Below the pieces are notes generated by a model. It worked only from the letters and a program-made list of their open reading frames with translations. It had not been told where the DNA came from and did no database searches. This document shows positions 1 to 11,885 of a stretch of DNA of 64,000 bases, one piece after another (position 1 is the stretch's first letter; the number at the start of each line of letters is the position of its first letter). The translations under genes and the position numbers were made by a program. Source of the stretch: Monocercomonoides exilis (Eukaryota > Preaxostyla > Oxymonadida > Polymastigidae); NCBI GenBank assembly GCA_001643675.2, contig LSRY02000042.1, forward strand, positions 620,501-684,500, in the 5' to 3' direction.

Positions 1-1319
1 TATTAATAAAAAACTTCAATGATAATCGCTGTTTTTGTTTATTCTTTAAAAGAATAAAATAAACCATTAACAATTCACTGGTCAGTAATTGAATGATAGT
101 TAAAGCAAATATAACTCTTTTTCATTGAGAATTTTATATTTTTTTATTTTGATCAACAAATCAAATATATAATTTTTTGCTTCAAACATTTTCTTTTCAT
201 GAAGAAGATTGCAATTAACAGATAAGCATTTTCGTTATAATTTTAATCTTTTCATAAAAATAATGGTAACGGAATGATTATATATTAACTGCCATGGGTC
301 ATGTTTTTGATCTGATGTCACTTTTCAAAAAAATTTAGCCATATTATTTTTCGACGAAACCTATTTTTATAATAAAGTATTGTCTGTTGAAATGAATGTT
401 ATTATCAAATGCCAAAAGGATTCAAAAAAGAGGGAAAAAAAAACAAATAAATGGAAGATGAAGAGATTGAACCAAAATGGAAAAAGAAAGTGAAGAAGAA
501 GGGGAAGGAATCAATTCAAACAAAAAATGGATGCTTGTCAAAGGAAAGGACAGAGACAAAAAAAGAAGTTGTTCCTCATGAAAGGAGTGATTTCAAAAAG
601 CAAACGTTGTTCAAGATGTGATGTGCTCCTAAAAAGAAGTGAATGTGTTTCATGCAATGGAGTGTATTTGACTTTGTTAGAATAAATGAATATTTTATTC
701 AAACATGACACTGAAATCGTCGTTATCAATTGAAACTGCAAGGATTATTCCAGTGCGAACAATGATTTTTGAAACTTATCCATTTGTTGGAAGCACTTCC
801 AACATGTGCAATCATCCTTCATTCGTCAGATAGAGTTTCTGATTATTCGATAGGAAGAGAACAAGGAAGTGGAAGGTTGTTGAAAGCTCTTGAAGAAAAA
901 GTATCAAACGATGATAAATGTGAAGATGGTTGCTTTTTTTTTGCAAAAATGATCTGGCAAGAAAAAGCGAACATCCATTTAACACGCATTTCTTCTTTCT
1001 TCTTTCATTTCGATCCTCAAACCATCTTCATTACAATTTTGTAAATGAACAAGCTTTCCCTGTTCTGTTCCTCACATTTGATTATCATTTGATTGCTTCA
1101 TCTTCTTCAGAAAAGAGAGAGAATCACCACAGATCAGTCGAAGTCAATTGGTCTTCGTTCACTCCAAAACAATTCTTTTTCGAGCTTCTCCAATCTCTTT
1201 TCCACGAATTGTCATCAAGAAAACAGGGCAAATTAAAAGAATATCGGAACTTTCAAATTATGATTATTCTTGTTTCTATTGATTTCTTTTGTGTTTATAA
1301 AGTATTTAAATGAGAAAAA
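1..1319. other. AT-rich stretch, no supported gene
   Basis: Only short, mutually incompatible reading frames are present. Around 600-665 one frame shows a Cys-x2-Cys ... Cys-x2-Cys pattern that could be a decayed zinc ribbon, but it is interrupted by stops and I could not join it to anything. The reading frames between 769 and 1313 resemble no family I know. It may be the wreck of an older mobile element upstream of the Merlin-like element. Confidence 0.4.
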
Positions 1320-2533
1320 AGCTGTCGGAAAACGTTTCAAAAAACTTACAATAATTTTTTATTCAAGCTGATCAAATGAAAATTTTTGCTTATTCATCAG
1401 AATAATTAGAAGCACCCTCTCCGTCATCAACGCTGTTTGAATCTTCTTCTTTTTCATCATCACGCGGTCCATGCAGTATATCGTCAGCATCAGGAATTTC
1501 TTCATTTTCTGAAAAATCAATTTCTTCATCAACAATAATGGGTTTTTCTTCTGGAATAAAATGAATCATTTTTTGCAAAATATCGACAAAACTTGGTTTA
1601 AGATTCCTTTGAACAAGCCACATGGATAAACAATCAGCAATGAATGTTTTCCTTACTCCATGCTTTGGAAAAAACGCTCTTAAATGACTCCACAACCCTT
1701 CAACTGTATTAGTGCAAGCGCCGGTTTCTGGATCTTTGAAGTTCCTTTTATGACAGACCGTTATATGTTCATAACCTATATCTTTAAGACAATTGTAGCT
1801 TTTCCATTCATCACTAATAATTGTTGTGCCTGCTAAAATCCTTTCTTGAATAATAGGGATCAATGTTTCTTTTTTCCTGTCTGGCACGATGATAACAAAA
1901 TTTGTTCCAGCTCCTCCTCCTTCCTTCCTCTCAACTCCTCCGAAAATCCACAGCAAATCCTTCTTTCTTCCTCTTCCATATTTCCTTCTCCTCCAAACAG
2001 CCTCATCTATTTCGACGTATTTTCCCGGTCCTCCTAATTTCGGCATCGTTTCGTTCCAAATTTGTGTACACACAACTCTCACAACGCTTGTCCAGTAACC
2101 AATAGTTGGATATGAAACACCCGTCAGCAAATGAATTTGTTTTAATCCAATTCCAATCCAATAGTACAATAGAATCTGCAAAACAATATTTATTGGTAGT
2201 TTCATTTTGGAAAATACAGAATTTTTAAATATTGAGGTTTTTTTTCGGCAAGTTTGATACCAAAGATATTTGTAACCTTCTGTTTCCTCCCTGATTCTCC
2301 TTTTGCTTCTGCATTTAGAGCAATCCTTGGTAGAGAACTCTTGAAAACCTATGAAAAACCAATTCCACGTTTCTTCTTTGTCATGGAAGATCGTATTCAA
2401 TCGAAATACTGTTTGACTATTTTTTTCCTCTTCAGATCTTGCCATTAAACTTTTTTGATCACAAACCATAGATTAGAATTTTTTTGACTTTTCCATGTTT
2501 TTTTAAACTTCTTAAAAAGTCTTTCCGATAGCT
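1320..2533 (-). mobile_element. Merlin/ISXO2-like DNA transposon with imperfect terminal inverted repeats
   Basis: The transposase gene is bracketed by a 28-bp imperfect inverted repeat. The left end is 1320-1347 (AGCTGTCGGAAAACG...) and the right end is 2506-2533, whose reverse complement begins AGCTATCGGAAAGAC. I count 20 of 28 identical positions. No clean 8-9 bp target duplication is visible: the left flank is purine-rich (tgagaaaaa) and the right flank starts gaaaattta, so the exact ends are uncertain. The element is about 1.2 kb, a normal size for a Merlin-type element carrying one short transposase. Confidence 0.6.
1390..2469 (-). CDS. ISXO2-like (IS1595/Merlin superfamily) DDE transposase
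   Basis: This 359-residue protein cuts and pastes its own element. The N-terminal half carries a zinc-ribbon-like region with cysteines at about 50, 53 and 74. The ISXO2 catalytic fold follows, with a recognisable triad: Asp155 in EIDEAVWRRRKYGRGR, Asp220 in ISDEWKSY and Glu257 in NTVEGLWSHLR. The family-typical VCHKRNF stretch lies between the last two. The C-terminal 55 residues are very acidic (many D/E/S), an extension bacterial relatives usually lack. The frame is uninterrupted, starts at a genuine ATG and lies inside an inverted-repeat pair, so the copy may be active or recently active. The family call is firm; activity is inference. Confidence 0.85.
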   Translation of the reverse strand: MVCDQKSLMARSEEEKNSQTVFRLNTIFHDKEETWNWFFIGFQEFSTKDCSKCRSKRRIREETEGYKYLWYQTCRKKTSIFKNSVFSKMKLPINIVLQILLYYWIGIGLKQIHLLTGVSYPTIGYWTSVVRVVCTQIWNETMPKLGGPGKYVEIDEAVWRRRKYGRGRKKDLLWIFGGVERKEGGGAGTNFVIIVPDRKKETLIPIIQERILAGTTIISDEWKSYNCLKDIGYEHITVCHKRNFKDPETGACTNTVEGLWSHLRAFFPKHGVRKTFIADCLSMWLVQRNLKPSFVDILQKMIHFIPEEKPIIVDEEIDFSENEEIPDADDILHGPRDDEKEEDSNSVDDGEGASNYSDE

Positions 2534-4366
2534 GAAAATTTACATATTGAATCAATATATAATATAAATGACTTTCACTATTTTTTGTGCAAAATTGAGA
2601 GTTCCGATATACTTTCATTTTGCCGAAAACAGCAACTCAAAATAACTTCAGAAAAGGAAATACGAATGAATTTGTTGATTATTCAATAAAGCATTATCAA
2701 CGTTTGTTCCAATGAAAGAAAGTTCACTTGCATCTTTTCTTCTAAAAACATCTATCAAACATATTGTTTTTTCTTATTTTTTGATCGCTCCAAGTTCCTC
2801 TGACCATCTGGAAGTTTTTGAGAGAATTGCCTCATTCTTTTCAAGTGAAATGATGATAATCATGTGGTGAAAAAAGAAATGAACACATTTTCAAGTTTTT
2901 TAACATTGGACAGCGATAGGCATTTGAAAAGTGGGAGAAACTGTTTGCAACAAAAGATGTCTGATTTCTGAGGAACACAGCAACACATATGCCTTTGTGG
3001 GTGAGTGACGTTGAAAAACAGAAAACATTTGGAAAATTCCACTAATAAATGAAAAAAATCTCTAAGAAGAACATTGAAGTTGAACTTAAATGAAACTTGT
3101 TAACTGAAAATGATTGGCAACAAAGAGTTGTGAAGGAAGGGATAGTAATACCAATATGATAGCGATTAGAATGACAATGTGACCGCAGCATGATCTTCAT
3201 CCATTGAGATGTCCAAACGAATTATTCGTGTGTTAGTTTGGAAACGAAGTGATATAGTCACTTTTTTGAATGATTAATGCAAAGAAAACAATAATCTTCT
3301 TTTTGTCTGATCATCAACTTGCTTCTAAAGAAGTTGGAAAATAGAATTGTTCTCTCCTTTCTCATTCAAACTGAAAAATGTCTGAGATAAAAATAGAGTA
3401 ATAACATATCTCTGTTCATAAAGATCAACGCAGCTCATCAGCAACTGGTCTAATGTTGAACTGGTAGATTATCTCTCGGTTTTTGATCAATAAAGAAAAA
3501 AGGCATTTCCTTTTTTGTCATTTATACGTAAACTTCAAAGCTGTCATTTTTATTGCACAAAGAAGAAGATTGTCCAATCCTTGTGAGAAAATAATTCTCT
3601 AACACAAAGAATTGAGTGATTTCCTTTTCTCTTCTCATTTGTAACAATTATCATGCTTTTCATTTCGTTAACCATTTTCTCAGCAAAAAAGCATCTCAAT
3701 CAGTGTCACTTCCCTGAATGCCTTGTTACAAATCAATTAGGATTATTCTTCATTTTTGAGTTTTTCATCTCTTGAAAACTCAAACATATGATTTCAAGTT
3801 GAATTCTTTACAAATGATTGCCCCATCGTTATGAAAAGAAATCAAATGTTATTTTCAAAACTTTTCCTTCGGTTATAAAGAAATAAGTTTTGATTTTCTT
3901 CTTTTGATGTTCGATTCATCAAACAATGAAGTTGTTATCTGATATTTTTTCCAAATTCAACTGCTTAAAAAATCTCCAAAAATGGTCGATGCACTATTTG
4001 AGAAAAAGAAGAAATGAAAACACACAAACCAAACAAATTTCTCATTTGAAAAATAATGCAATCAGATCATTTTTGTGAAGCCTTCAAAAGCACAAATCCG
4101 TATTTTCTTCCAAGAAAAATAGGAGGAATGGTATCAATGATGTTGTTTCTGGATTTCAACGAGTTTTTATTTTCATCAATTTTCTCATCATTTTGTATCT
4201 TTGTTTTTGCGTGAATGACAAAATATGAACATTTATTGGATTTAATGATCTGCACAAGGACAGGAAAATGCTGACATTGAACCGTTTTATGGTGTGTGCG
4301 TTTGAATTCACTTAAAGGAGTGGAGATTCCAATTGATTTTATTGTTTTTTTCCAAAAAAAAAAGAT
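2534..4366. other. Intergenic, nothing recognised
   Basis: About 1.8 kb of AT-rich sequence without a reading frame worth calling. A 60-codon minus-strand frame at 2860-3042 has no family features and is probably chance. I see no RNA gene and no tandem repeat here. Confidence 0.5.
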
Positions 4367-5676
4367 ATGTTTCCTGAATTTGATTTTGCAGAAGAAGAGG
4401 AAAGACTGATGAAAGAAGAAATGAACGGAATGCTGGAAAAAATGGACAAAGAAGAGCTGAAGCCATTTTTCTCGAAAGAAGAATTCGATGAAAATTACGA
4501 ATTGATTTTGAAAAACAAATATCCATTTGAAAAAGCGCTTGATTTGCTGAAACATGTTGGGTACGAAAATGCAATAAAAACAACAGGGCACTCAATCTTT
4601 ACAGACACTTCCTTGAAGAAAAGATTTGAGAGGAAGATTATTTTTGAAAATGAGAAAACAGAAGGAAAGGATGAAAAGCTTCTGATAGATCTTTGCGAAT
4701 GCTATATTTTGCTTGATAGATGGTTTTCTTATGAATTATTACCAATTTGTATGTCCTGTCTATTGAAAGTTGCTTTGAACAGAAAGGAAGACAAGGAATC
4801 ACTAAAAGAAGTGGAAATGGATCTTCTTGCCTTGAGCAATGCTAGATATCAGGTTTGAGAGCATTTTTCCCATTTTGATATTTTTGCTTTTTTTTCTTTT
4901 TTTAAAAGGAAATTGAGCAAGAATTGTATCTGAATGAGATCAAAGCGATCATCAAATATCATCAGGAGCATTGCAATCTCACTCAGCTTGCCTATCAGTC
5001 TGCTTGGCAGATTTTAATAGACCAATTATTCTTCGATCATAGTCTTGACCATGTTATTGTGAATGAGCTGCATTGCGCTAGAGAAGCAAAAAGAGAACTG
5101 GAAGAGCTGGCAGGGTGTGTGGATTGGAAGAGAAAAGAGGAAGAGGAAATAGGAGAAAAAGAAAGCAGAGAAGCGAAAATCCTCAAACGATGGCTTCAGA
5201 CTTCGGCGTTTTTCTTGGAACACTGTCGGCTGTGGAATGAAGATATTGTTGAGCTTTTCAACAGCATTGTTCAGATATTTCAGGTGGCAAAGGATAATCA
5301 CAGAGACATTAGCAGAAAATGCATTGATTGCTTTCGATATGCTAACTACAACAGAACTGTTGGAATAGACCTCTTGCTGGAAAGCGGAGTGGTTGATATC
5401 ATGCTCGAGGAAACTGTCAAGAATAAGGCCGAAGACATGCAAATAAAATATTATTTGAATTTTTTCGAAGTTGTCTGCAAAAGATTGAAAGAAATGGAGG
5501 AAGAAGGAATGGACGAAGCAAAGCGAAAAGAGGGAAAAAGAAAAATTCATGAAAAGGAAGAGGAAGAAGGATTTGAAGATTTCATCATCAGTTTTCAAGA
5601 GATTCTGCCACACTATACTCTTTATCATCGACATTCTGATCGGATTGATTTCTCTGATTATGTCATTCGTCTCTAG
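4367..5676 (+). CDS. Two-exon protein of a lineage-specific multigene family (copy A)
   Basis: Exon 1 is 4367-4852 and exon 2 is 4909-5676, joined across a 56-bp phase-0 intron (donor GTTTGA, acceptor TTAAAAG), giving 417 residues. The protein is helical and charged. Landmarks are LLIDLCECYILL and SCLLKVAL in exon 1, and YLNEIKAIIKYHQEHCNLTQ, LAYQSAWQILI and NELHCAREAKRELEEL in exon 2. The window carries a second member on the minus strand at 61298-62638 with the intron at the equivalent place. I recall closely similar proteins as an abundant family in Monocercomonoides; the function is unknown to me. Repeated helical pairs suggest an armadillo/HEAT-like scaffold, which is inference only. No signal peptide or membrane segment is visible. 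Confidence 0.8.
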
Positions 5677-7334
5677 AGACAATCTTTCTATCAGTTTGAT
5701 GTGTTTGATAATGATCTGAAAAGCATGGAGAAGCAGAAGAAGATATAAAAGAAGATATAAAAGAAGATATAAAAGAAGAAGATGATGATGATAGCACAAG
5801 CAGATATGTCAGTGATGCAACAAGAAGTTAGTTCAACAACAAACGACAAACAAAGAAGCCGAAGGAAAAGCTGGAGAAGAGATGATATATCACAAGAACC
5901 ATCAATTTCATGAACTGATGGAAGCATCTTCCTCCTCAATAATCCATCCAAGCATGCAGATTAATCAGACTTTGGATGAACTTCAATGGATTTTTGTTGA
6001 ATCTTCACTTCAAACAAAAGAGGAAGTTCAAATAATTTTCTTTCTTCGAAGGATGTTCTTCTTCTTCTTCTTCTCCATTTCATCCACAACAAATATGTAT
6101 TGTTTCCTCTTCTCCCTCCTCCTTCTTCACTTTCTTCATCATCGTCAACATCTTCTTCTTCTTTCTCTTCTTCCTTTTCTGTCTATTAATTGCAATCAAA
6201 GAGTTTCAGCAGTCATTTCTGTTGCAGCTCTTTTATAATCAAGTTGATGTCATCATCATTCATACCAATTCTGAAAGTGTTTTTGAACTTCATTCTCCCT
6301 TCAGCTTTTACAATTCAACTTCTCAGAAACGGGGAAAAAACACTCTTTCGAGGTTGGTTTCATTGTTTTTGTATGTAATAAATTGTCTTTATTTATTCTG
6401 TGATGTGATATATATGCTTTTGGAGAGCATGTTCTTTCTTATTTTTTGTAAAAATTTTCCAATTTGTATTTATGAGTTATTTTTATTTTATTTATTTATT
6501 TATTTTTTGATAGTTTTATTTTGTCATTTCGGAAAATGGCACATGATGTTATTTAGAAGTGTTAGCAATATAAAAGCGATATGATGAACGAAATGTAACA
6601 AATTTAAGTTCTCTTAAACATTTTTATTGTTTTTATGTATTGAAATCTTGAAAGAAAAGAACTGCCATAAATTAAATGATGATCGTCAAAATGAATAACT
6701 CTAAAATTCTTGAGATTTTTCTTTTTTGAAATAATTAAAATTCTCGTTCCAACAAAGAACACAAGATTATTCAAATTGATTGAATGTTCATTTATCAAGA
6801 TTGCTGTTTTGAAAATTAAAAGATAAAGTTCATTTTTATCAAACAATCGTTTTTTGATTTGAAGAAATATGAGGCAATATACTTTCCCTAAAGAAAAAAC
6901 AAAGACTTATTCTTAACCTTTTATTTCATTTATTCATTATTAATCAATCATTCTATTGAAAACATATAGTGTGATATATCAACACGAATATTTTTTTATG
7001 ACAAATTTTATTAACCCATTTTTCATATTTCATTATTGTTTTTTGTATATAAGGAAAAGTCAGCAGTTAGAAAAATTAATTAAATAACTATACCAAATCT
7101 CTGATGGGGGAAGATGTATGTGATAGCTCCTCCATCTTTGATAAGTGCCCACCCCGAGGAGATTAGGTTATTGCAACGGGGCTTTCCAAGTTTGAATGAG
7201 ATCGAAAAATCTTTTTTCTTGACAAAAAAATATTTTCTAAAAGAATTAAAAAAAGATCATTACTGGACTTTTTTTTTAAATGAGTGTTGTCGAAAATAAA
7301 AAAACAACAAGGATTAAAGAAAATCAGATGTTTG
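5677..7334. other. Intergenic with short tandem repeat and Ser/Phe-coding microsatellite
   Basis: At about 5738-5777 a 12-bp unit (aagatataaaag) is repeated three times. Around 6040-6180 there is a TTC/CTT-rich microsatellite that creates poly-Phe and poly-Leu frames. A frame at 5882-6238 is mostly this low complexity and is not called. The rest, to the pogo remnant, is AT-rich with no recognised feature. Confidence 0.5.
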
Positions 7335-8875
7335 ATGAGATCCTTTCAATATCGCCATATTGAAAGTTGATTAGAACGTGTTGCAATAATTATTGCAAAT
7401 GGAGAAGCTCGGGTTGCTGATGTTCCCAACATGAAGGAATTTACTCGCACGGCAATTGATAGTGCAGTGACAGCTTTGGAAAAAGGAAGGAAGGCAGGGA
7501 AAAATGGAAGACCAAAATTATTCAATCAGGAAGAAAAGAAAACTATATGTGGAGTGCTGAAAATCGAATGTGAAAAAGGGACAAGTTACAATGCCGCGCA
7601 AATGAGGAAATGAGTTTGTCACAATTATTTATTTGTAGTATTTATCAATTTTTTAAATATTCAGATGAACACTGTTATCAATGATAGGAAAAAAGACGAC
7701 TGCGACGAAGAAGATGAAGCAGTCAACATTTCAAAAGCCCATCCATATCAATTCACCAAAAGGAATACTGAACGAAAAGCTTCTCACCATCGAAATGTTG
7801 ACATCCAAAGGCTCTTTGCATCGAATCAGCAAACTCTCAATCCATTTTCACTCTTCGACAAAACCTTCATGATGATCATCATTATACTAACTCTCTCATC
7901 TTCAATATTGATGAATCTTTTCTTCTCCTTTCTGATTCTTTCACTTCTCTTGTTTTCCATTTTTCAGACATTCCTGCTTCTTTCTCCAAAACACCGATGA
8001 ATATGCTGAATGCAACTCCCATCGTTGCAGCTTTTGTTTATGGCTCCTCCCAAAAAAGTGTCGTTCTATGGCCTTGAAGGAAACTACCTAATGAACGACG
8101 CCTTGTTCTGAACTCACAACTTGATGTGCGGGGAGAAAATGAAGGCCGGATGACTGAAGTACAATTCATCAAATACGCAAAAGAAGCTTTGCACCCAGGG
8201 ATCATACAAGAGAAGAGAATCTTTGAAGAAAAGTGAAGAACTGTGCCTTCTACTTCTTGATTCCCATTCTTCGAGGGTACTGCCAGACTTATGAAAGAAG
8301 TTTGCTGATTCTTCAATAGACGTTGTCTCCTTCGTTCCCCACACCACTTTCATCGCACGGACATTGGATCGTGGCGTCTTTGCCATATTTATAAAAACTA
8401 TTAATGCTAATTATGAAGTACATTCATGTTCTTAAATTATTTTGTGACGAGAAGCACAAAATAATGTGGTCTGACAAGCTTTGCAAACCGTTTTGATGAC
8501 TTCAACAATCAAATCATCATTTGTAAAGAGCGTTATGCTGTGTAATCAGTTGCATGAAGTGTTAGCGATGCTTCCAAAAAACCTTCCTTTTCTCTGAAGA
8601 AAAGAACAAAAAGGTTTGATTATTTTGGAAAATTAATCACTGACGAAGAATTTTTAATAGAATAGAAAAAAGAAAAGGATGAAAGAAAAGAGTCAAAAAT
8701 TGATTAAAAAGAGCATAAAGAAACTGAAAAGGCTTTGTTTGAAGATGAAAAACCGAAAAAAAGAAAATTCGATTCATAGAAAATTTATAATGATGATTTT
8801 TCTGACGATGGAAAAAAAGAAAGAAATACTCGAAAAATTGTGAAACGAGAGCTTGTTGATTATATTTATTATTAA
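7335..8875 (+). pseudogene. Decayed pogo-like (Tc1/mariner, CENP-B/DDE_1 type) transposase, copy 1
   Basis: The N-terminal helix-turn-helix region starts MRSFQYRHIES at 7335, hits an in-frame TGA where copy 2 has Arg, then continues through NMKEFTRTAIDSAVTALEKG (from about 7431). Frames then shift. The DDE core is still readable in pieces: LIFNIDESF near 7890-7915 (first Asp), PIVAAFVYGSSQKSVVLWP near 8018-8075, GRMTEVQFIKYAKEALHPGI near 8140-8200, LLLLDSHSSR near 8245-8275 (second Asp), and SFVPHTTFIARTLDRGVFAI near 8330-8390 (third Asp). A Lys/Asp-rich tail follows to about 8870. Stops and frameshifts show it is dead. A probable intron near 7617-7665 matches one in copy 2. The family assignment is by motif order. 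Confidence 0.75.
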
Positions 8876-9860
8876 TATTTTTTTAAAATCGAAATCAAAA
8901 AGCAATAGACATAATTAAACATGTTTATTTTTTGTTCGGGTTTTCCAAAAAATATTCGGTTCTATATATCACCCTGCATTATGTTGAAATATGTTGAAAA
9001 CAAAAGAAAACAACACTTGGAGCAAAATTCAAAAATTAAAAAAATATTGTTCTTTATTGTCGATAAGCCTCTGCAACAGACCGACATTTTTTAAGCCTCT
9101 CGACAAGTCGACCGACAAAACTGTTATCTTATTTTTGATCAGTTTTTTTAAAATGAAAAAGAGAACGAAATTAAATAAAAATATTTTTCATTATTATTTA
9201 TACATCAATATTTTTACATAATGAATATTTTTTTTCGAAAAAAATTTTTTCCAGGAAAAAGATGAAGAATAACATTTATATGGGTTATCGACAGATCTTT
9301 GTCGAGATCAGTCGAAGACAAAGATCAGTCGTTTGACAAAGATCAGTCGAGCTATTAAAAAAGTCAAAATGATGATTTTTTCTTCATTAATTGTCAGTCT
9401 TTCCAATTTCATGTGGAAAGAGAACTTGGATGTTTTGTTGAAACTTATTGTTTTTTTGAAGTTTGTGTTTATTTCTTTTTGTAATTTCAGAAAACAGAAA
9501 TATTCTAGTTTTTATTCTTTTGCTTTCCAAAACAAAACTTCATATATCGACTAACAATAAGAATGAGTTGTTGGAATAAATATTTATAATTTCATTTGTC
9601 TTGATCCGTTTTTATTTTCTTAAACAAATTAAAAAACTTTTGGAGAATCGAATCATTTGATGGACAAGAAAATATGTCGTGGATGATTCCATGATTTAAT
9701 GAGAGCTTTCTTAATTGTTCGTAAAAAAAATATCATAAAGTTTAAATTGATAAATAAATATGAGAAATAATTCTTTAACAAAAACCTTTCTTATTTGTGA
9801 AAGGTGAGAAAAAGAACTGAATTCGATAATAATACTTTATTTTGGAAAACGAAAATTAGT
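8876..9860. repeat. AT-rich stretch with clustered GTCGA-type short repeats
   Basis: Two adjacent copies of an 18-bp unit (gacaaagatcagtcg core) lie at about 9311-9352, preceded by an inverted version (cagatctttgtcgagatc). At 9054-9116 the sequence aagcctctgcaacagaccga precedes further cgac motifs; a reverse-complement relative of this block lies at about 12185-12260. No gene is supported here. Confidence 0.45.
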
Positions 9861-10675
9861 TGATGATAGAATTGGATATTCCAAAATATGTGATGGCAAT
9901 TGTTGGGAGAACATTTGAGAGCAGGAAAGATTAACAGGAAACGATGACAGTGATGCAGAAGCTGATGGAGCTGTGTGCAGAGCGGGAGCGCATTGTGAAG
10001 AAGTTAATTGTGGAAGTGATGATACAGCCGGACGTGACGATGAGCATCACGTTATCAGGGATTGGCTGTTTGGGAGGAGATAGAAGAGAATAGAAGGGGG
10101 CGTGGGTGGGAGCGGGAGTTTAGCATCGGATGGAGCATTGCAGAATTTGAACTCGGACAGGAAGAGAGAGAGGATGGACGAGTTTGTTGCAATAGGGGCG
10201 GTTGTTCCGCAGTAAAGTGTGCCGTCAATAGCTCTGCGGGATGGGACGAATGCGATTTTGCAAACGTGTAACTGAAACGGATTTTCAAAACGTGCTACAA
10301 CTTGTATTATGTGTTTGAGGAAAAGTGGGATTCGCTGGGGATGTGTGTGGTTGATCTTTCGGTGGGTCCGCTGGCAGCGTCTTCGGCGTTCCGGTGGATG
10401 TCGTATCTCCTACAGGTGGGCATCGAGATAGCATCTGGAACCTTCCTCTTTAAGTGTAACATCGGCACTGCTGCTTTGCATCATGGCGAACACCCTCTTC
10501 AGACTTTAATGATTTTGCTGCTGTTGGCTTCAGATCTCTTCGAATTCAGGTCTCAACTCAGCACATTTGCTCAAACAGATGTGTTGAAAACCTGCTTCAA
10601 TAAATGCTCTCATCTAAAACATATGTTTGGCCTGAAAAAACTCAGCTCTCCGGCTTCGGCTATCTCAAATAACTT
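9861..10675. other. GC-richer block, probably decayed coding DNA
   Basis: This stretch is clearly richer in G and C than its surroundings. It stays open in more than one frame for 60-160 codons, for example the plus-strand frame at 10302-10790 and the opposite-strand Ser/Pro-rich frame over 9860-10290. None matches a family I know. The base composition and its position beside a decayed beta-helix gene suggest it may be the 3' part of the same dead gene, but I could not thread it. Confidence 0.3.
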
Positions 10676-11885
10676 TTATGCTCGATTATTTGCAAATAAA
10701 GAGTTATACAAAAGTGTAAAGTCACTCAGAGACAATACACCTACCGATAACGAAAAAAGAGATATAGCAAAGACTTCAAAATTTATTTGAGCCGTTGAAC
10801 TCAAATCACTTTGGCCAATAATTGAAAAAGGAAAAACACCACATTTCACGATTTTTGCATCAGTGACTGTTCTTATGATAATCTCAACATCTTTTTCAAA
10901 TTTAAGAATAAGTTGAGTGCTGTAATGACTCATGGTGTTGAATGGATAGATTTTATTGATTCCACACGCACGTGTGTCTTTGGCATTTTGTTGTGTTTGC
11001 ACTGAGGAAACAAATCTGACTTTTCCACTATATTCTGAGCCATTCACTCTTATCAACTATTGAAACCGGAACTGCACCAACTCCATTTAAAATATTCCTT
11101 GTTAAATAGAAACTCGAATCGACGTTGAATGTTGATGAGCTGCAAAGAAGTTCATCATGTCCTTCTTTCATTCATGTGCTATCATTGAAAAATAAGAAAA
11201 ATAACTAATTTCCGTTGTTCTTAGCAGTTAATTGTTGACCAACTGCTCCTCCTGAAAGAATTGAATAGAATGTGCAAAATTGGAAGTTTGAAATGACAAC
11301 TTGATCAGTGCAACTCCAATATTCAATTGCTCCTCTCGCACATCTCCTGTTCCATTTGATTGACTGTGATCAAAAATGAACAAAATACATACTCTTTTTG
11401 TTTTTCTGTTTTCGTTAAATAGAGTTCAATTGAATCTCCATCGTTGTCCGATGAGTAGTTTTGAAAGATGCAATCATCAACCATCGATTCAGCACACATA
11501 TTCTCAACCATCATTCCTCCACCTCCATTATCCGTACGAACGTTTGCTGAACTGCGAATAATTGAAGAATGAAGCACAACGCATTTAACGATATTCAAAG
11601 CATCTATTCCTCTCACCCTTGTCGAAGAAGAATGACATCTTGAAAAAGAACAATACTCAAATTTCTGAATGGCTTTATCATTGTCGCGTACATAAAGAGC
11701 ACATCCTTGGGGTTTATATTTTCAAACAAATCGCTGAATTCAAACAATAAGCTAAATTTGGTGATCATTTGCTCCATTTATAACGTTATTCAATTCTCTA
11801 AACCTGATGAAAAGACAAAAACACGAATTGTGCAACCTTGTCCAAAATGCATTCAGTTTGAAATATGATGAACACAAAGAACAAA
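10676..11885 (-). pseudogene. Decayed beta-helix surface protein gene
   Basis: Reading the minus strand from about 11,720, open stretches show the short Gly/Asn/Cys-rich rungs typical of the large beta-helix surface proteins in this window. Examples are GCALYVRDNDKAIQKFEYCS, NIVKCVVLHSSIIRSSANV, GGGGMMVENMCAESMVDDCI and RGAIEYWSCTDQVVISNFQF. Further on, ACGINKIYPFNTMSHYST aligns with the ACGSVQRYPCRTMAHSAT module signature of the giant protein at 38.4-55.5 kb. Frames are broken by several shifts and stops, no start or signal peptide is preserved, and the 3' end is lost. It is best read as a dead paralogue of the ectodomain. Confidence 0.65.

Noticed and set aside
769-1313. Two overlapping plus-strand frames as genes
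   Set aside because: The first begins at a TTG; they overlap in different frames, have no recognisable domain and lie in AT-rich DNA.
4067-4595. Minus-strand Phe-rich frames over the first exon of family copy A
   Set aside because: They are complements of a supported exon with a homologous partner at 61.3-62.6 kb.
9311-9352. CRISPR-like or satellite array
   Set aside because: There are only two to three imperfect copies of an 18-bp unit with no spacers, and the DNA is eukaryotic.
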